64,000 bases of DNA from Prunella strophiata (GCA_036583965.1 JAZBQD010000013.1:7170144-7234143); one strand, 5' to 3'. Shown: positions 26,661-41,000, counted from the first letter of the stretch. Numbers and translations: made by a program. The notes: generated by a model from the sequence alone, not told the origin.

Positions 26661-29600
26661 AAAATTCCCAGAGATTTCCTCAGGGCCAGGATGTTCAGAC
26701 CTGTTCAGACAATTCATAAACCACCATTTCAAGGGCACACCTTCGCATGAGATTCCCAAGGGCCTTTTGAGTTTTGACTTAAATGCTTGGATTATTTTTA
26801 CAATTCCAGTTATGGGTTCTTTGTTCGCAGGGAGTTAAGCAATACAAAGAACACAGCGAGAGAACAATGAAGGCATTACCATGCATGATTTGTCTTAAAA
26901 AAAATTCTTTTTCTTTTCATGAAGTTATAGATCCAATTTCAGTCTTTATTATCACTTTGCCATGTGAGAAAGTGGTTCTTAATTTTAATAAAGGAAGGGA
27001 GCTTCATATTTCAACAAGAGCTTAAATGCTTCCTGCAATCCAGGAGGTGGAAAGCTCTTTTGCTAACAGTTACCGCAGGCCAGATTTATGGAGGGAAAGG
27101 GAAATAATCTGCCTACACCAAGTAAATAAACCCTGTCTAGGACATACCTAACAGTGGGCAGTGGCCCAAAGACATCTTGTCCGATGAGATCATTTCTGCC
27201 CCCTCCATTTTAAGGGAAATTAAGAGCTTGCTCTGCCAAGCACATATTAACATTTCACTTATCACTAAACTCGGGGTCCGAGCAACTACATATGCTACTG
27301 CAGTCTGTGGTGCACGACTGGACTGATAAAAATCTTTCCACCATGTTAACCCATCTGGAGAAAGAACCATTTATGCACCTTTCACTAAGATTACTAGATA
27401 ATTATCTTTCTCAAATCTACTTTGCCCTTAGAAAGGAGTCTGCAGTATACCTAAGGAGGTTCTCATCTAAAACTTAAATGTATTCTATTTCATGTGAAGA
27501 ATGGCAAGTTTAACCCAATTCACAAAAGTAAGTACCACAATTCACAAAGGCTTGTGTCTTTTACCTTTGAAAAAATGCTACTAGTGGCCCACTGTTCCAC
27601 TGTATGCTACTATAGCAATTTAAAATCAGAAATGCTAGTTGGGTTTGGCCAGCCAAACCTTCAGAGCTATTCCAGTTTGAAATCTACTATGGAAATTTCT
27701 TTTTCCCCAAACATGACCAATAGCCCTATTATTTTACAGCCTTTCCCATCAGACTCTGTTTACGTTAGCACTGGAGCCATAATACCAAAATCTGTCTTTA
27801 AATATGGTCCTCACTGGTAAAAAGTAAATACAGCTTTGCAAAACTGTTTTAAAATTTTGTTCCATCTCTGTTCTGGCAAAGGAAATAAAGCCAGTTGTAA
27901 CCTCAGTACCAAGAATTTGGTTTAAACACAACCCATGCTAGAAGTGAAATAAAAATTTGATGCAACATACATTACTTAGATGATCTGTGACCCAACTTGG
28001 GCTGTGACCAAAAGACCTGACCTGGGCTGCAGCTACATGTTCATCCAAATGAACAGGACTGTGGACAGTGCCAATATTCCCATTTTCCACTCAAGAACCT
28101 CAAGATGCACAGCCAGGTGAGGAGCCTTGCACATCAAGGGCATGCTGGAGAGGAGCACCCAGCACAGGTGGGTGACCTGGCCACTGGGACACACCACCTG
28201 GGTGATTTCCATACTGCATCAGCACAGAGAGGCAATATGTTATTTGTTGAATGTGTTATTCATTGTTATTAATTCCACACTCTGAATCTCTGTACAAGGG
28301 GAAAAAAACAACCCTAAGAAATTGAGAGCCATGTATGGAATACAGTCCTACTGAGAGAGGACTAACAAGAAAGTCACTAAGATACCTCCTAGCAAATTTC
28401 AAGCCAGAACCAAAGAGAGAAATGGAGAAAAGCAGCAGCAACCAGCATTTTTATCTTCCAAGTTGCCTGCATACAACTCCCAGCAAAGGATTTAGCTGTG
28501 ATAAAAAGGGCTGTGAGATACCCAAGCGAGATATGGTGGTTTTAGATTCTTTTCAGGTAGCTGAGTAAGAAATCCCTGCCCCTCTTTCTCCTGGGGCCAT
28601 TCATCTTCCCCAGGTGATGGAAAGCCAATCTCTCAGCAGGTGGGCTTGCTCTCGCAGACCCTAATGCTTAATTGCCACAAATCAATTCCAACCTTGATGC
28701 TCAGGCTGCTGCTACCCCATCCTCATTTCCACCCCTTTCTCCTCACACTGATTGCAGCCCAGGATCCTCTCATATTACTAAATCCATCTTTGGGCACAGC
28801 ACCCAGCAAAAGCAAAGCTCCAGCTCCAGACACTGCTGGCTGTGGCCAGTGCCGTGAGCTGACCTTACACAAGAACAGCCTCAAAAAAAAAAAAAATAAA
28901 ATCCAGCTCTGTGTCCCTGTGCACGTGTGCACACACACATGCTTTCTATTTTATTTTTTTGTTCAACTGGAATTAATCAGGAATGATAAACACTGTTTGT
29001 TTCCTGAAAGCAGCAGTGGGGGGATGAAATATGCCTCTTAAGCTTATCAGCTTCAGCGCCACTGAAGAGAAAGCTGGCTTCTAAGCCCAGGGATAATGGG
29101 CTGTCCTTTCAGGAAGGTATCAGAGGTCTCAGGAGAGGGAGACAGCACAATGGTGTGACCTTCAGCTAATAAAGCCCACCCTAGAGTCCAAAGAAGCTTG
29201 GGGAATATTGACAAAAGTTCATATTTACAACAGCCTGGACCCTTTCCAGATACCATTACCAGTCTAGAGAGCTGCAGCCTCTGTACATACACTCACAGAG
29301 GCTTTTATTCTGCCTCCTCCTTTCTTTCTTTGTTCCCATGCTGGCAAAAAAAAAAAAAAAATAGTCAGAAAATGGCAATTCTTCTGCTAATAAGGCTCCA
29401 CCAGCATCCTTCTTAAAGGAGAGAGTTATTTAAAATTTCAGTTTCAACCTCAGCCCTATCCCTCTACTTGAAGGAAACTCAAGGCCTCTTGCAAGGATTC
29501 TTGGTGCATCATCGTGCTCATCAGGAAGAAAGCATATGTGTTTTTGTGGAAAATCTGCTGATTTATTTATAATTCTTTAAACAAAAAGGCAGCCAACATA

Positions 29601-32600
29601 TTGTAAAATGAGAATGTTGTAGGGTTTTTCTTCAAATAGGGCACTGGCAACCAATGCAGCCCGTCAGAAATACAGGCCCAAAGCATTTTCAGGCAGAACC
29701 TGATCCCCCCCAGTCTGCCTTGTGGTTGGCAAAATGACGTTCAGCCCATAACTAGAGTGCACAGGCATGACTGGAATACAAATAACAATAATATTTTAAA
29801 AATTGTTCATACAGTGAAAAAAGCCCATTTCAAAACATAAAAACTGTTTGAAGCTGGAGTTTCATTTTTCTGCCTCCTAAAATAGTTCCAAAACAAATAT
29901 ATATAAAAAAAAAAGGTTTGGAGGAAATCTGTTTTCAAGGGTAATTTCACTGAAATCAATATTAAATCTCAAAACATTTAATGGAAATAACATCTTCAGT
30001 GACAGAACTATTTTGACCACACTTTCCAGTCCAGCAATATGCCAGTCTGCCATTTTTATTTATCTGCTTCATAATTCATCTTTGCCATCCTGAAACTAAT
30101 CCTGCTAGGGATCAAAAGGGATCCAAATATTGGAACAGGTTACAACTTACCCCAAGAACACCTTCTAAAAGATGCCTCTGTATCATGGTGGTCTCGTTTA
30201 CCATGCCAGTATTTGACAGGCAGGAAGAGGGCTGAACAAACATCTATGAAGACCACACACTTCTCATTTCTACAGCTTTTTTTTTTTCCCAGTGAAGAAC
30301 ATGCTTCCACCAAGTGCTACAGTTACATCAGCTACACAGCAAGCAGTTTTCCAATTTCCTAGAGTTATGGCCCAAGCAGGCATTTTATCCTTTCTCCTTA
30401 ATCCCATCCAACCATATTTGCTACCAGGAGAGTTCAGGTGATGGATTGCAGCCTGTCTGATTCCAAAGTAGTCAAATTAGCTATTAATGTTGTGCTTAAT
30501 GTGCTCACACAAACAAGGTCATTGGTTGCATCGAGACTAATAGAAGATGACACACATTGGGACTGCACAGCCCAGGGGACTGCAAACAGGATGGAAAAGT
30601 CTTTGGTTTATTGCCACTACTTCAAAATCAAGCCTGATGCTGCAGACATCCTACCCATGCTCAGCAGTCCAGCTGGGATCCACCCACAGCACAAACCCAG
30701 GGGAGGAGCACTTGGTCCTCTGTCACCTCAGACAGAGGTGCTATTGGCTCAACTGCAGCAACATTTTGATCCCTGTCAAGATTAACCATCCCTCCTCCTG
30801 GCCCCTAAACACTGCTCCAAATTACATCCATCCTCCCTCTTGAGATGAGCTAACAAAATCCATCAGCAGCAAGCAGCACTGAACTCAGGAAGTGGTGTAA
30901 CATACCCAAAGAAAAATAGAAGGAGTTAATAGTGCTATCAAAAAGATGAAGCTGTGTTCATCTTGGAAAAATACCAGCTAATTCACCTGTGGGAAATACT
31001 CCTCAGGACAAGCAGGAAAAGTGAAAGGTGTTGGGTTCCTCCAGCAGGAACCTGGAGCTCTGCTTGGAAAGCTGGAGCCCACTAGAGCAAAATATCCATT
31101 ACCAGCCCACCTGAGGGCACAGGGACACAGGAGAAGACTGCTCAAGTGAAGTAAAACACCATTTTCTATGAATTAGAGAAGGTGCTACACATGATAACAT
31201 GAAACACTTGGAATCAGTTTCAATTTCTCTACCCACTATTTCAAGGATGAGAGGTGACATCTCCTGTCTGCCACCAGGGCCCTCTCTAAGGGCTTTTCAT
31301 TGCCTAAACCTCTACACCAGCACTGTTTTAATAACTATAACAGTGAGTTCCTATTGAGAAGCTCCAGAAACAACTATGTCTGGTAGTAATTTTATACCTG
31401 TTTTCCATGGCAGAACCCCCTGGCTCTCAGGAAACCATGGGATATTAAGTGTATCCCAGAGAAACAGGCAGATCCAGGACACGTCTTCTGCTGCAGTGGA
31501 TGGGCAACTGCTCTGAACTGCTGCCCTCTCTACTTCCAAACCACAAACACTCAGAAAATGCCTTGCTTTTAGGGTACAATTTTAATAATGAATATTGGAG
31601 TTACAAGGCTGAAAAAGCAAGCTCCATTCTGAGAGGGTGTAATAATCCCACCTGTGGCTGTTGCTAGCACGCTCTCCTGCACCCTACCTTGAAGCACAAA
31701 AATGGGAAGCATAAATGGCCTGCTTGTGATGTTACATTATATGGCACAAGGCTTATGTCTTTCTTGAGTGAAGAGGTGAAAGGGAAAAAAAAAATAAAAA
31801 AATCAGGGCTTGAAACTGCACAGAATTAAGCCTTAATACCAGCCAAGCTAGTGGACTGGATCTCAGAAGCCTGTTTCCCTCTGAGTTTCTCCTTGCTGTT
31901 GTGACGTGCTCACACTGAAAATTTTCCCCTGAGCAACTGCCTGACTAAAATACAGCACACCCTTACCATAAAGCCCTTTGTTAAAACATCTTTGCCATAA
32001 AGCTGCAAAACCTTGGCTCCCAAGTACATTAAATCGTTATAAACCTGCCTTCGTTTTAACCACGCAGTATTTCAACACACAAAGCGCTTCTTCTGAGAGA
32101 CAGCACTTTAATGAGGAGAGGGCTAAAATATATAAACCAAACCTCATTATAGCATAATTTCCAGGAGACAAGCATGCTGTTATAAAAGGAATCCATGGCA
32201 ATAGCATTTCACATAGCTTGAAGATTTAATACTTTTAAAAAGCCACCGCTGCTTTCAGCCTTTTGGTGGTGTTTTGTTTTGAACGTAAGAGAAACAACCA
32301 AAATTATGGGTCCACTGTCAGCTATGTATTTTATATTCTGTAAATTGTTGCAAATGGTGGATTCAACTCTAAGGCATGCTCCAAAAATGTAACAGAGTCA
32401 GTAAGAGACTGACTACAAGTTACTGTGTATACTTTTTCTTTACACCTCTGCATTCTTAAAGGCCGTTGCTTTAAACACAATGATGCAGCATGGACAGGGT
32501 AAATTACCCAAACCAGATCCAATCCATGCTGGATTGAAAGTACTTATAATGATACAGTTTATTAATGTGTTAACAGTGAAGCCAAAGAAACCTATCACAC

Positions 32601-34121
32601 TACAAGAAAAATCTGGAGTATTAACAGACAAATGAAAGTAATGGATATAACGCCATTTAATACCACCTGTCAGATGAATCAGGGTAACTGGCACATCAAA
32701 GGGACTGCAATTAGTTTCCAAAAATGAGAATACTCATTTTTCTTTAAATCTGAAACTTGATTGCTTTCTACAAAATGACAAGTGGATCAGCCTCCCCCAG
32801 CCAACGAGAAAAATGTTACTGGAGAAAACTGTTCTTCCTAAGAACAAATTATCTATCAAAGGAGCCTCCTGAATTACACTGGTCTACAGGACTTTTAAAC
32901 TTAATCTAATAAGAATTGCCATTATTGATTACAGTTCTTCCACATTAGTCTTCCACTTGTAACTTCTGAAATGAAAGCTTAGCAATGATTAGGTATTTAC
33001 TACAGTCAGTAGAGAAAAATAGTGATGAAAAAGATGACTGTAAAGGCCACCAAAGGAACAATGTATTCTTTTTTCCTGAGAGAAGGAAAATAAAACAAGC
33101 AAAAACCCCAACCCCCGCCCCCCAATCCCATCCCAAACCCAACAACAAGCAAGGGGAGATGCACTTCATGGCAGCTTTGACTTAAAGCACATGTAACACT
33201 GATTGATGGATACTGAAAGCAGAGACACCTGTGGAAAATTAAACCCAACCAAGCACCAAAACTGGGACAGTTTTTTTTGTGTTTCTTGGTCCTACTTTAG
33301 AAAATTATGCAAGAAGGATCAGAATTTCAGGAAATGATCGTTCTAGCTACTGTCACAGATCTGGGTCAACAGCAGGGTAAAAGTTGACCTATAATTGATG
33401 CCTATAACCTGGTTAGGATAAGCATTTCCTCTTATCTCTTTGCTGAGGCTTATGACAAATGATATTCTGGACTGAAGGGTGCTTATGCTCCCCGATAACC
33501 AGAAGGTTCAACACTTACTACATGGCTACAACGAGTGGCACTTCTGCCTGCAGTTCTCAGAGAGGTATCTGAACAGAACACAACACACCAACCCTTTTCC
33601 TAAATGCAACATCCATGGTTTTGCCATTGAAGTCCTGTTCCTGAGGTACTTTTTTACAATTTTCCTTTTTACTGATGTGACTCTTGTTTCCAAGTTTAGT
33701 GTAAAAGGATAATGGATTCCTCCTTCACCATCATCACTCTCTTGTAAATCACAAGAGATGTTTCCAGCTCTTACCAACTTTAGCATGGCAGAAGACAGCA
33801 GCCTGGACAAGTCTGAGGCAGCATGTCAGCACACAAATTAGAACAGGATGTCTGGTGTTAAGGTAAGCCAGCCTAGCATGTGCCCTCCCTTAGCTCAACT
33901 TTAATATTTTTCTGCTTGGCTGTGCAACTAAACCTCGAGGAAGAAAGACAGCTGCAAGCAACTGCACATGCTACTTCTGTTTTACAATCTTCCCACTTCC
34001 TCCATTAACAGCTGAGGGTTTGGGGTGCTAGAAACAAGAAGACTTATCACAAATGTGCAATGAGACCCTGAGCTAACGGGTTAGCTGACATGGAACTGTT
34101 AACAGTGAATTGGCTTGGAGA

Positions 34122-34190
34122 CAGTGGGGGAAAAAAAAAAGAGGGGGGAAAAAAAAAGGGAGACAGAGTGAGAGAGACAGAGACAGCAAC
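34122..34190. repeat. Purine-rich G/A tract
   Basis: Alternating G-runs and A-runs (G5, A10, GAG6, A9) are followed by a degenerate GAGA-type stretch with occasional C or T. The first 40 or so bases are nearly pure purine and could adopt triplex structures. The GAGA portion could be a GAGA-factor-like or nucleosome-disfavouring element. Structure is inferred from composition. Confidence 0.8.
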
Positions 34191-35319
34191 CAATTCAGCT
34201 GCAGGAAATCAAGCTAAATCAGTCCCAAGTGCCCATGTTGGAGAGACTTGATCTCATACCTTGCTTGTTATCAAGGCACTCCTGATACGAGTCAGCTCCA
34301 GTTCCGTTGCGGTCTACAGACAAAACAAAAAGTTTCATTCATATCAAACATAAATATTAGAAACGTCTCAAATGGCAGCCCTGCTGGAGCAACACGTTAT
34401 GTGCAAACAGCACTACTGCTCTCGGAGGCCACGCTGGCTGGCAGGACCTGTGAGTGGTTACAGACAAGGTACAGCAGACTGACACCAACCCACTGCCAGG
34501 AACTTATTTCAGTCCTGGGGGCAGGGGGTGCTCCCAGCCCTGCCCATCTGTCTCCACACTGCTGATGGCAAAGGGGAGGGGATCACAGCTCCAGCTGCTC
34601 TGAGTTCCTTGAGCACATGGAGGATGGAAAACTTGAGGTGAATCCATCATTGCACTGTTCTCTGTAGGCCCTATGAAAGCACTGGTTTGAACCAGCAGAA
34701 CTCAACCTACAGTCTGGAATAGACTTCTCTGTGGCTGGTGATGCTGTGGTCCCTTTTTCATATTAAAGGCAAATGAATACACAAGAACGTGCTTTCCAAA
34801 TATTACTTTTCCATGGACAAAATGTTACTGTAGGTACCACTGGGGTTATCTGACCCAGCAGCAGCAGGGGACTGGTCTGTGCTGTGAAAATGGGGAGAAG
34901 GTAGATCTTGTACACATGTGTGCTCCACACAGAGAAGAAAACAGCTCCCAAACACAAGTGTGGTCACATATGGCCACTCACATCCAGCATGGATATCACC
35001 TACCAAAGCCCTTCATCTGCATTAGAGGTTCAGTTAGATCTCATCACCTCTGTGTAAATATGGTTTCACCTGCAGGTTAGCAGAATCAGGTTACAACATG
35101 GTTTGGACCTCAAATGCAAACCAAAGAATTTTCCAGCACAGCTTCTGCTCCTGCTTTACAATTCAGTTCAACCACAAAAAATGCCTGTATGGTCCTTGAA
35201 AAACGAAAATTAAATACATCTGTAAACCCAGGTAAACTTCTTTCAGCAGCTTACATGCATCTTACACACTGTGTTACATATGAGGACTAAAGCAATTGAG
35301 CCCATGAGGTGTCTGCACA

Positions 35320-35920
35320 ACCTCAAAAAGTGAGGTTTTCTACATCACACACACATCTACGAATGCATCTGGTGCTAAAAATCAAGTCTTGTATGTAACT
35401 ACCAAACCATTGGATCAGGTCCCTCACGGCACATCCTCCTACCACAGCAACCCCAATGGCACTGGAGACAGCTCCTCTACTAGAGCAGATCCATGAGGTG
35501 ATCACAATTAATGAAGGAGCCACTCCACCAGGCCTGAGCTGGGTGGCCAGGCTAACCATAGCAATATTTCAGCATCACCATCCAGAGAACCAGCACAACA
35601 GCAATGTGTTTATTTCTTTCTAAATATGCTGTTCAGGGCCAGAAGTTTATAAATATTGTTCACAACAAAAAAAACCCCAGATACTAAGGAGAACCCTGCC
35701 ACCCAGGCACCTGCAAACAACTGCATTGCTATACCTCCAACAAGCAACTGGTCCCCGACTATGAGGGCTTGCTGGCATTGCTCCTGTGTGCCAAACACAT
35801 TCCTCACATCAGCTGCCCCTTTTATCTTTGCTCACCCATCAACTGGTGATGGCTCCTTGAAGAGGAAGAGATCCAGATCCCAGTTAAAAAGCTTCACGTT
35901 CAGCAGTAGTATTTAATGAA
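35320..35920 (-). other. Possible decayed retroelement-like segment
   Basis: On the minus strand a 65-codon hydrophobic open frame (35807-35610) is followed immediately by AGAAATAAACACATTG, an arrangement like the AATAAA-containing end of an LTR. A second frame (35559-35323) is also hydrophobic. I do not recognise the family, and no TG...CA boundaries or target-site duplication could be fixed. This is offered only as a place to run a repeat search; it may be ordinary unique DNA. Confidence 0.15.
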
Positions 35921-36567
35921 CAAAGAAGCAAAAATTGAAGTTGCCCCACTGTTTGTGTTGTGTAAATCGCAGATAATAGATCTCCCTAATCCTAATGAGG
36001 CCTTCCTATTAAAATCTTTATTAGCTTTCAGTTCTGCAGATTGCCCAAAGGCTCATCAGTTTCCCTATCTCTCAGTACCAAGATCTGCTTTAACTTTTAC
36101 AAATAGCTCTAAGATATTTCTCAGCTTATCAGCATTGCCAAGCAGTCTGTCTTATCATTACTATTGCAGATAAAATAAATGAGCTCACGATGATATGAAT
36201 AATGGCATTTTCTGTAGGCTGGTTTCCCATTACATTTTCAACAGATTGTAAACTTAAGCACAAAAGAGAGAAAAAATAAAAAAGAAGACAGGATGTGTGT
36301 GTGTGTGGGGGGGAGAGTGGATTTTTTTTCCCTTCACATTTACCTTCAGTGCCTTAGAGCACAGGCTGCATTTTTAAGCTCACCTGATGAGAGCTAGTAA
36401 TTAATTTTGAAAGGGAGCAGAAACACCTCGGCTCTGCTTTCTCTGAAGACCAAAACCCCAGCCACTACTGGGATGTTTTTTCAGCTGCATTTATTGGAGA
36501 GAAGCAAGGTCTAAACCACGCTCTGCCTAATGAAGCCATCTTCATTAGTTCTCTCCCTTCCCTCGCA

Positions 36568-37110
36568 GCCGAGGAATACCAGTCAGACTGGGAATTGAAA
36601 TCATGAAAAGCAACAGAACTGCATTTGAATTAAAAGACTGAGCTACAAAGGTCTCCGACGGCTGCTCCGGGCTGATTAGAGCGAGGCGTGTGCGGGCGCA
36701 GAGCGGATTTCTGGGCGGATGGAGGCGAAGCGTCCGCTGGATCCGCGAGCCTCGCGTGTCCCTGCCTCGCCGTGACAGCCAGCAGGGAGGTCGAGTCCTG
36801 GCAACCATTTTCTGCCTGGTCCCTGCAGCAACCAGGACAGGGTTAAACGCCTTCCCGCTCCCCCCGGGCTCCTCGCCCTGTCACCGTATCAAGGTTATCT
36901 ATTATTGGCAGTGACAGGTGAAAATTAATCTCCTAATTATTTCTTGCTGCGTAATCTGCGCTGAAGGAGTAACGTAAAAGGATTACAGTGCACCCTCCAC
37001 GGAAGGCTTTGCTAGAAAGCCAATCATCCAGGGAGATAGAGGGGATGTGGGAAAGAGATATTTAGGACGGATTTCCAACCATTTTGAAGGCGGAATGCAC
37101 TATAACTTTA
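36568..37110. promoter_or_regulatory. CpG-dense islet plus TAAT-rich flank
   Basis: Roughly 18 CpGs occur at 36650-36780. They are followed by an AT-rich flank with a GATA-like TTATCTATTA, a TTGGCA NFI half-site, a CAGGTG E-box and several TAATC/TAATT motifs (36890-36990), with CpGs persisting to about 37110. A pyrimidine-CAG acceptor-like sequence on the plus strand ends at about 36568, but no matching donor or coding frame follows. It is probably an enhancer-like element or alternative promoter; function is inferred. Confidence 0.35.
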
Positions 37111-37119
37111 TAACCGACA

Positions 37120-38085
37120 GCTCTGGAGTGAGGATATTCTTGCAGGTATCTTAACAGCCTAAACACTTTTTATTGTTGATTCCTCCAGGAAAATAAAACC
37201 ACCTTAAGATTTATATCCATTATTGTCCCTGATTCTCCGTCTGGAATAGCAGTTACTGCAGGAACAGCATCCATGTACAGATGTTTTTTACCCCCCACAG
37301 AAACATTATGGCAAACAATGTACCCAGACTGCTTCAACTCAAGATTAAAAATCTTGCAGCTACATTCCACAGCAATTTAACTGTAACACTTTTTCCACAA
37401 GAACAAAAGCTAGACTGAGTACTTGCAAAAATAAAAGCATTTTTTAAAACAACTCATTTTGTAAGCAAGCTAGAAATATCTTTGGTAACAACACAAACAG
37501 CCACCTTGAAATGCTGGCTTCGGGTAAACTCCAGCTCTCCTCTTACCACCCACCAGAAAAGAAGGTTTATTTTTATAGTATTCAAGATGACACGTTTATC
37601 TTTAACCCTTCCCATGCAGCCATATAAGGTACAAATGGGTGTTTTCAAGAACCTGTTTTTCTATGTTCCCTGCCAACAGCACCATTCTAGTTGAAGTTTC
37701 CAAGAACAATCAATCACAGATTGTGCTCAAAATTACATTAGCTACCTTGAGAGATGCTGTCATTACCTGTGCCTCTGAGATGGTTAATGCAGGGGCCCCT
37801 GTCTGTGAAGCCCTAACAGGACAGGCAGCAAGGAAAATCACCACTTGCAATGAAGTCCTGACACCAGCATCACTCACACTTATCTTCCATTTCCTTGATG
37901 GCAACAGTGCAGAAACGGTTTCTACACAGTGCAGAAACATCACTAATTCCTTTATGCAAACTCTCAGTGCTTAAATCCAGCACCACGTTCCTAATTTTTG
38001 GAAAGCCAAGCCCTGACACAAACCTGGACAGTAAGACACCCATCAGCAGCAAGTGGCCAGTGCTGTGGTTTGTGCTTCCATGGAC
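37120..38085. other. Unique non-coding DNA left of the minisatellite
   Basis: No exon recognised. The open frames at 37639-37974 (plus) and 37710-37943 (minus) overlap each other and have no known domain. The stretch ends at the first repeat unit of the large minisatellite. Confidence 0.5.
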
Positions 38086-38087
38086 CA

Positions 38088-41000
38088 GGATCTCACAGCT
38101 GGGGACAGGTAGGTGACACTGCCCCGAGCTGGGGCAGGATCCCGCAGCTGAGGACAGGTAGGTGACACAGGTGACACTGCCCGGGGCTGGGGCAGGGTCT
38201 CGCAGCTGGGGACAGGTAGGTGACACAGGTGACACTGCCCGGAGCTGGGACAGGGTCTCGCAGCTGGGGACAGGTAGGTGACACAGGTGACACTGCCCGG
38301 GGCTGGGGCAGGGTCTCGCACCTTAGGACAGGTAGGTGACACAGGTGACACTGCCCGGGGCTGGGGCAGGGTCTCGCAGCTGGGGACAGGTAGGTGACAC
38401 AGGTGACACTGCCCGGGGCTGGGGCAGGGTCTCGCAGCTGGGGACAGGTAGGTGACACAGGTGACACTGCCCGGAGCTGGGGACAGGTAGGTGACACAGG
38501 TGACACTGCCCGGAGCTGGGACAGGGTCTCGCAGCTGGGGACAGGTAGGTGACCACAGGTGACACTGCCCGGAGCTGGGGACAGGTAGGTGACACAGGTG
38601 ACACTGCCCGGGGCTGGGGACAGGTAGGTGACACTGCCCGGAGCTGGGGACAGGTAGGTGACACAGGTGACACTGCCCGGAGCTGGGACAGGGTCTCGCA
38701 GCTGGGGACAGGTAGGTGACACAGGTGACACTGCCCGGAGCTGGGACAGGGTCTCGCAGCTGGGGACAGGTAGGTGACACAGGTGACACTGCCCGGGGCT
38801 GGGGCAGGGTCTCACAGCTGGGGACAGGTAGGTGACACAGGTGACACTGCCCGGGGCTGGGGCAGGGTCTCGCAGCTGGGGACAGGTAGGTGACACAGGT
38901 GACACTGCCCGGGGCTGGGGACAGGTAGGTGACACAGGTGACACTGCCCGGAGCTGGGGACAGGTAGGTGACACAGGTGACACTGCCCGGGGCTGGGGAC
39001 AGGTAGGTGACACAGGTGACACTGCCCGGAGCTGGGACAGGGTCTCGCAGCTGGGGACAGGTAGTGACACAGGTGACACTGCCCGGAGCTGGGACAGGGT
39101 CTCGCAGCTGGGGACAGGTAGGTGACACAGGTGACACTGCCCGGAGCTGGGGACAGGTAGGTGACACTGCCCGGAGCTGGGACAGGGTCTCGCAGCTGGG
39201 GACAGGTAGGTGACACAGGTGACACTGCCCGGGGCTGGGGCAGGGTCTCACAGCTGGGGACAGGTAGGTGACACAGGTGACACTGCCCGGGGCTGGGGCA
39301 GGGTCTCGCAGCTGGGGACAGGTAGGTGACACAGGTGACACTGCCCGGAGCTGGGGACAGGTAGGTGACACAGGTGACACTGCCCGGGGCTGGGGACAGG
39401 TAGGTGACACAGGTGACACTGCCCGGAGCTGGGACAGGGTCTCGCAGCTGGGGACAGGTAGGTGACACAGGTGACACTGCCCGGGGCTGGGGCAGGGTCT
39501 CACAGCTGGGGACAGGTAGGTGACACAGGTGACACTGCCCGGAGCTGGGGACAGGTAGGTGACACAGGTGACACTGCCCGGAGCTGGGGACAGGTAGTGA
39601 CACAGGTGACACTGCCCGGAGCTGGGACAGGGTCTCGCAGCTGGGGACAGGTAGGTGACACTGCCCGGAGCTGGGACAGGGTCTCGCAGCTGGGGACAGG
39701 TAGGTGACACAGGTGACACTGCCCGGAGCTGGGGACAGGTAGGTGACACAGGTGACACTGCCCGGAGCTGGGGACAGGTAGGTGACACAGGTGACACTGC
39801 CCGGAGCTGGGGACAGGGTCTCGCAGCTGGGGACAGGTAGGTGACACAGGTGACACTGCCCGGAGCTGGGGACAGGGTCTCGCAGCTGGGGACAGGTAGG
39901 TGACACAGGTGACACTGCCCGGAGCTGGGGACAGGTAGGTGACACAGGTGACACTGCCCGGAGCTGGGGACAGGGTCTCGCAGCTGGGGACAGGTAGGTG
40001 ACACAGGTGACACTGCCCGGAGCTGGGGACAGGTAGGTGACACAGGTGACACTGCCCGGAGCTGGGGACAGGTAGGTGACACAGGTGACACTGCCCGGAG
40101 CTGGGGACAGGTAGGTGACACAGGTGACACTGCCCGGAGCTGGGGACAGGGTCTCGCAGCTGGGGACAGGTAGGTGACACAGGTGACACTGCCCGGAGCT
40201 GGGGACAGGTAGGTGACACAGGTGACACTGCCCGGAGCTGGGGACAGGTAGGTGACACAGGTGACACTGCCCGGAGCTGGGGACAGGGTCTCGCAGCTGG
40301 GGACAGGTAGGTGACACAGGTGACACTGCCCGGAGCTGGGGACAGGGTCTCGCAGCTGGGGACAGGTAGGTGACACAGGTGACACTGCCCGGAGCTGGGG
40401 ACAGGGTCTCGCAGCTGGGGACAGGTAGGTGACACAGGTGACACTGCCCGGAGCTGGGGACAGGGTCTCGCAGCTGGGGACAGGTAGGTGACACAGGTGA
40501 CACTGCCCGGAGCTGGGGACAGGGTCTCGCAGCTGGGGACAGGTAGGTGACACAGGTGACACTGCCCGGAGCTGGGGACAGGTAGGTGACACAGGTGACA
40601 CTGCCCGGAGCTGGGGACAGGTAGGTGACACAGGTGACACTGCCCGGAGCTGGGGACAGGGTCTCGCAGCTGGGGACAGGTAGGTGACACAGGTGACACT
40701 GCCCGGAGCTGGGGACAGGGTCTCGCAGCTGGGGACAGGTAGGTGACACAGGTGACACTGCCCGGAGCTGGGGACAGGGTCTCGCAGCTGGGGACAGGTA
40801 GGTGACACAGGTGACACTGCCCGGAGCTGGGGACAGGTAGGTGACACAGGTGACACTGCCCGGAGCTGGGGACAGGTAGGTGACACAGGTGACACTGCCC
40901 GGAGCTGGGGACAGGGTCTCGCAGCTGGGGACAGGTAGGTGACACAGGTGACACTGCCCGGAGCTGGGGACAGGTAGGTGACACAGGTGACACTGCCCGG

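Larger units (their letters stand above)
26670..36630. other. AT-rich non-coding stretch, no gene recognised
   Basis: No recognisable exon or RNA gene. A patch at about 32030-32260 has clustered TAAT motifs and retained CpGs, and might be conserved non-coding DNA. A short interrupted palindrome, GGTTCCT-CCAGC-AGGAACC, lies at 31034-31052. The purine tract at 34122-34190 and the retroelement-like stretch at 35.3-35.9 kb are listed separately. Confidence 0.5.
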
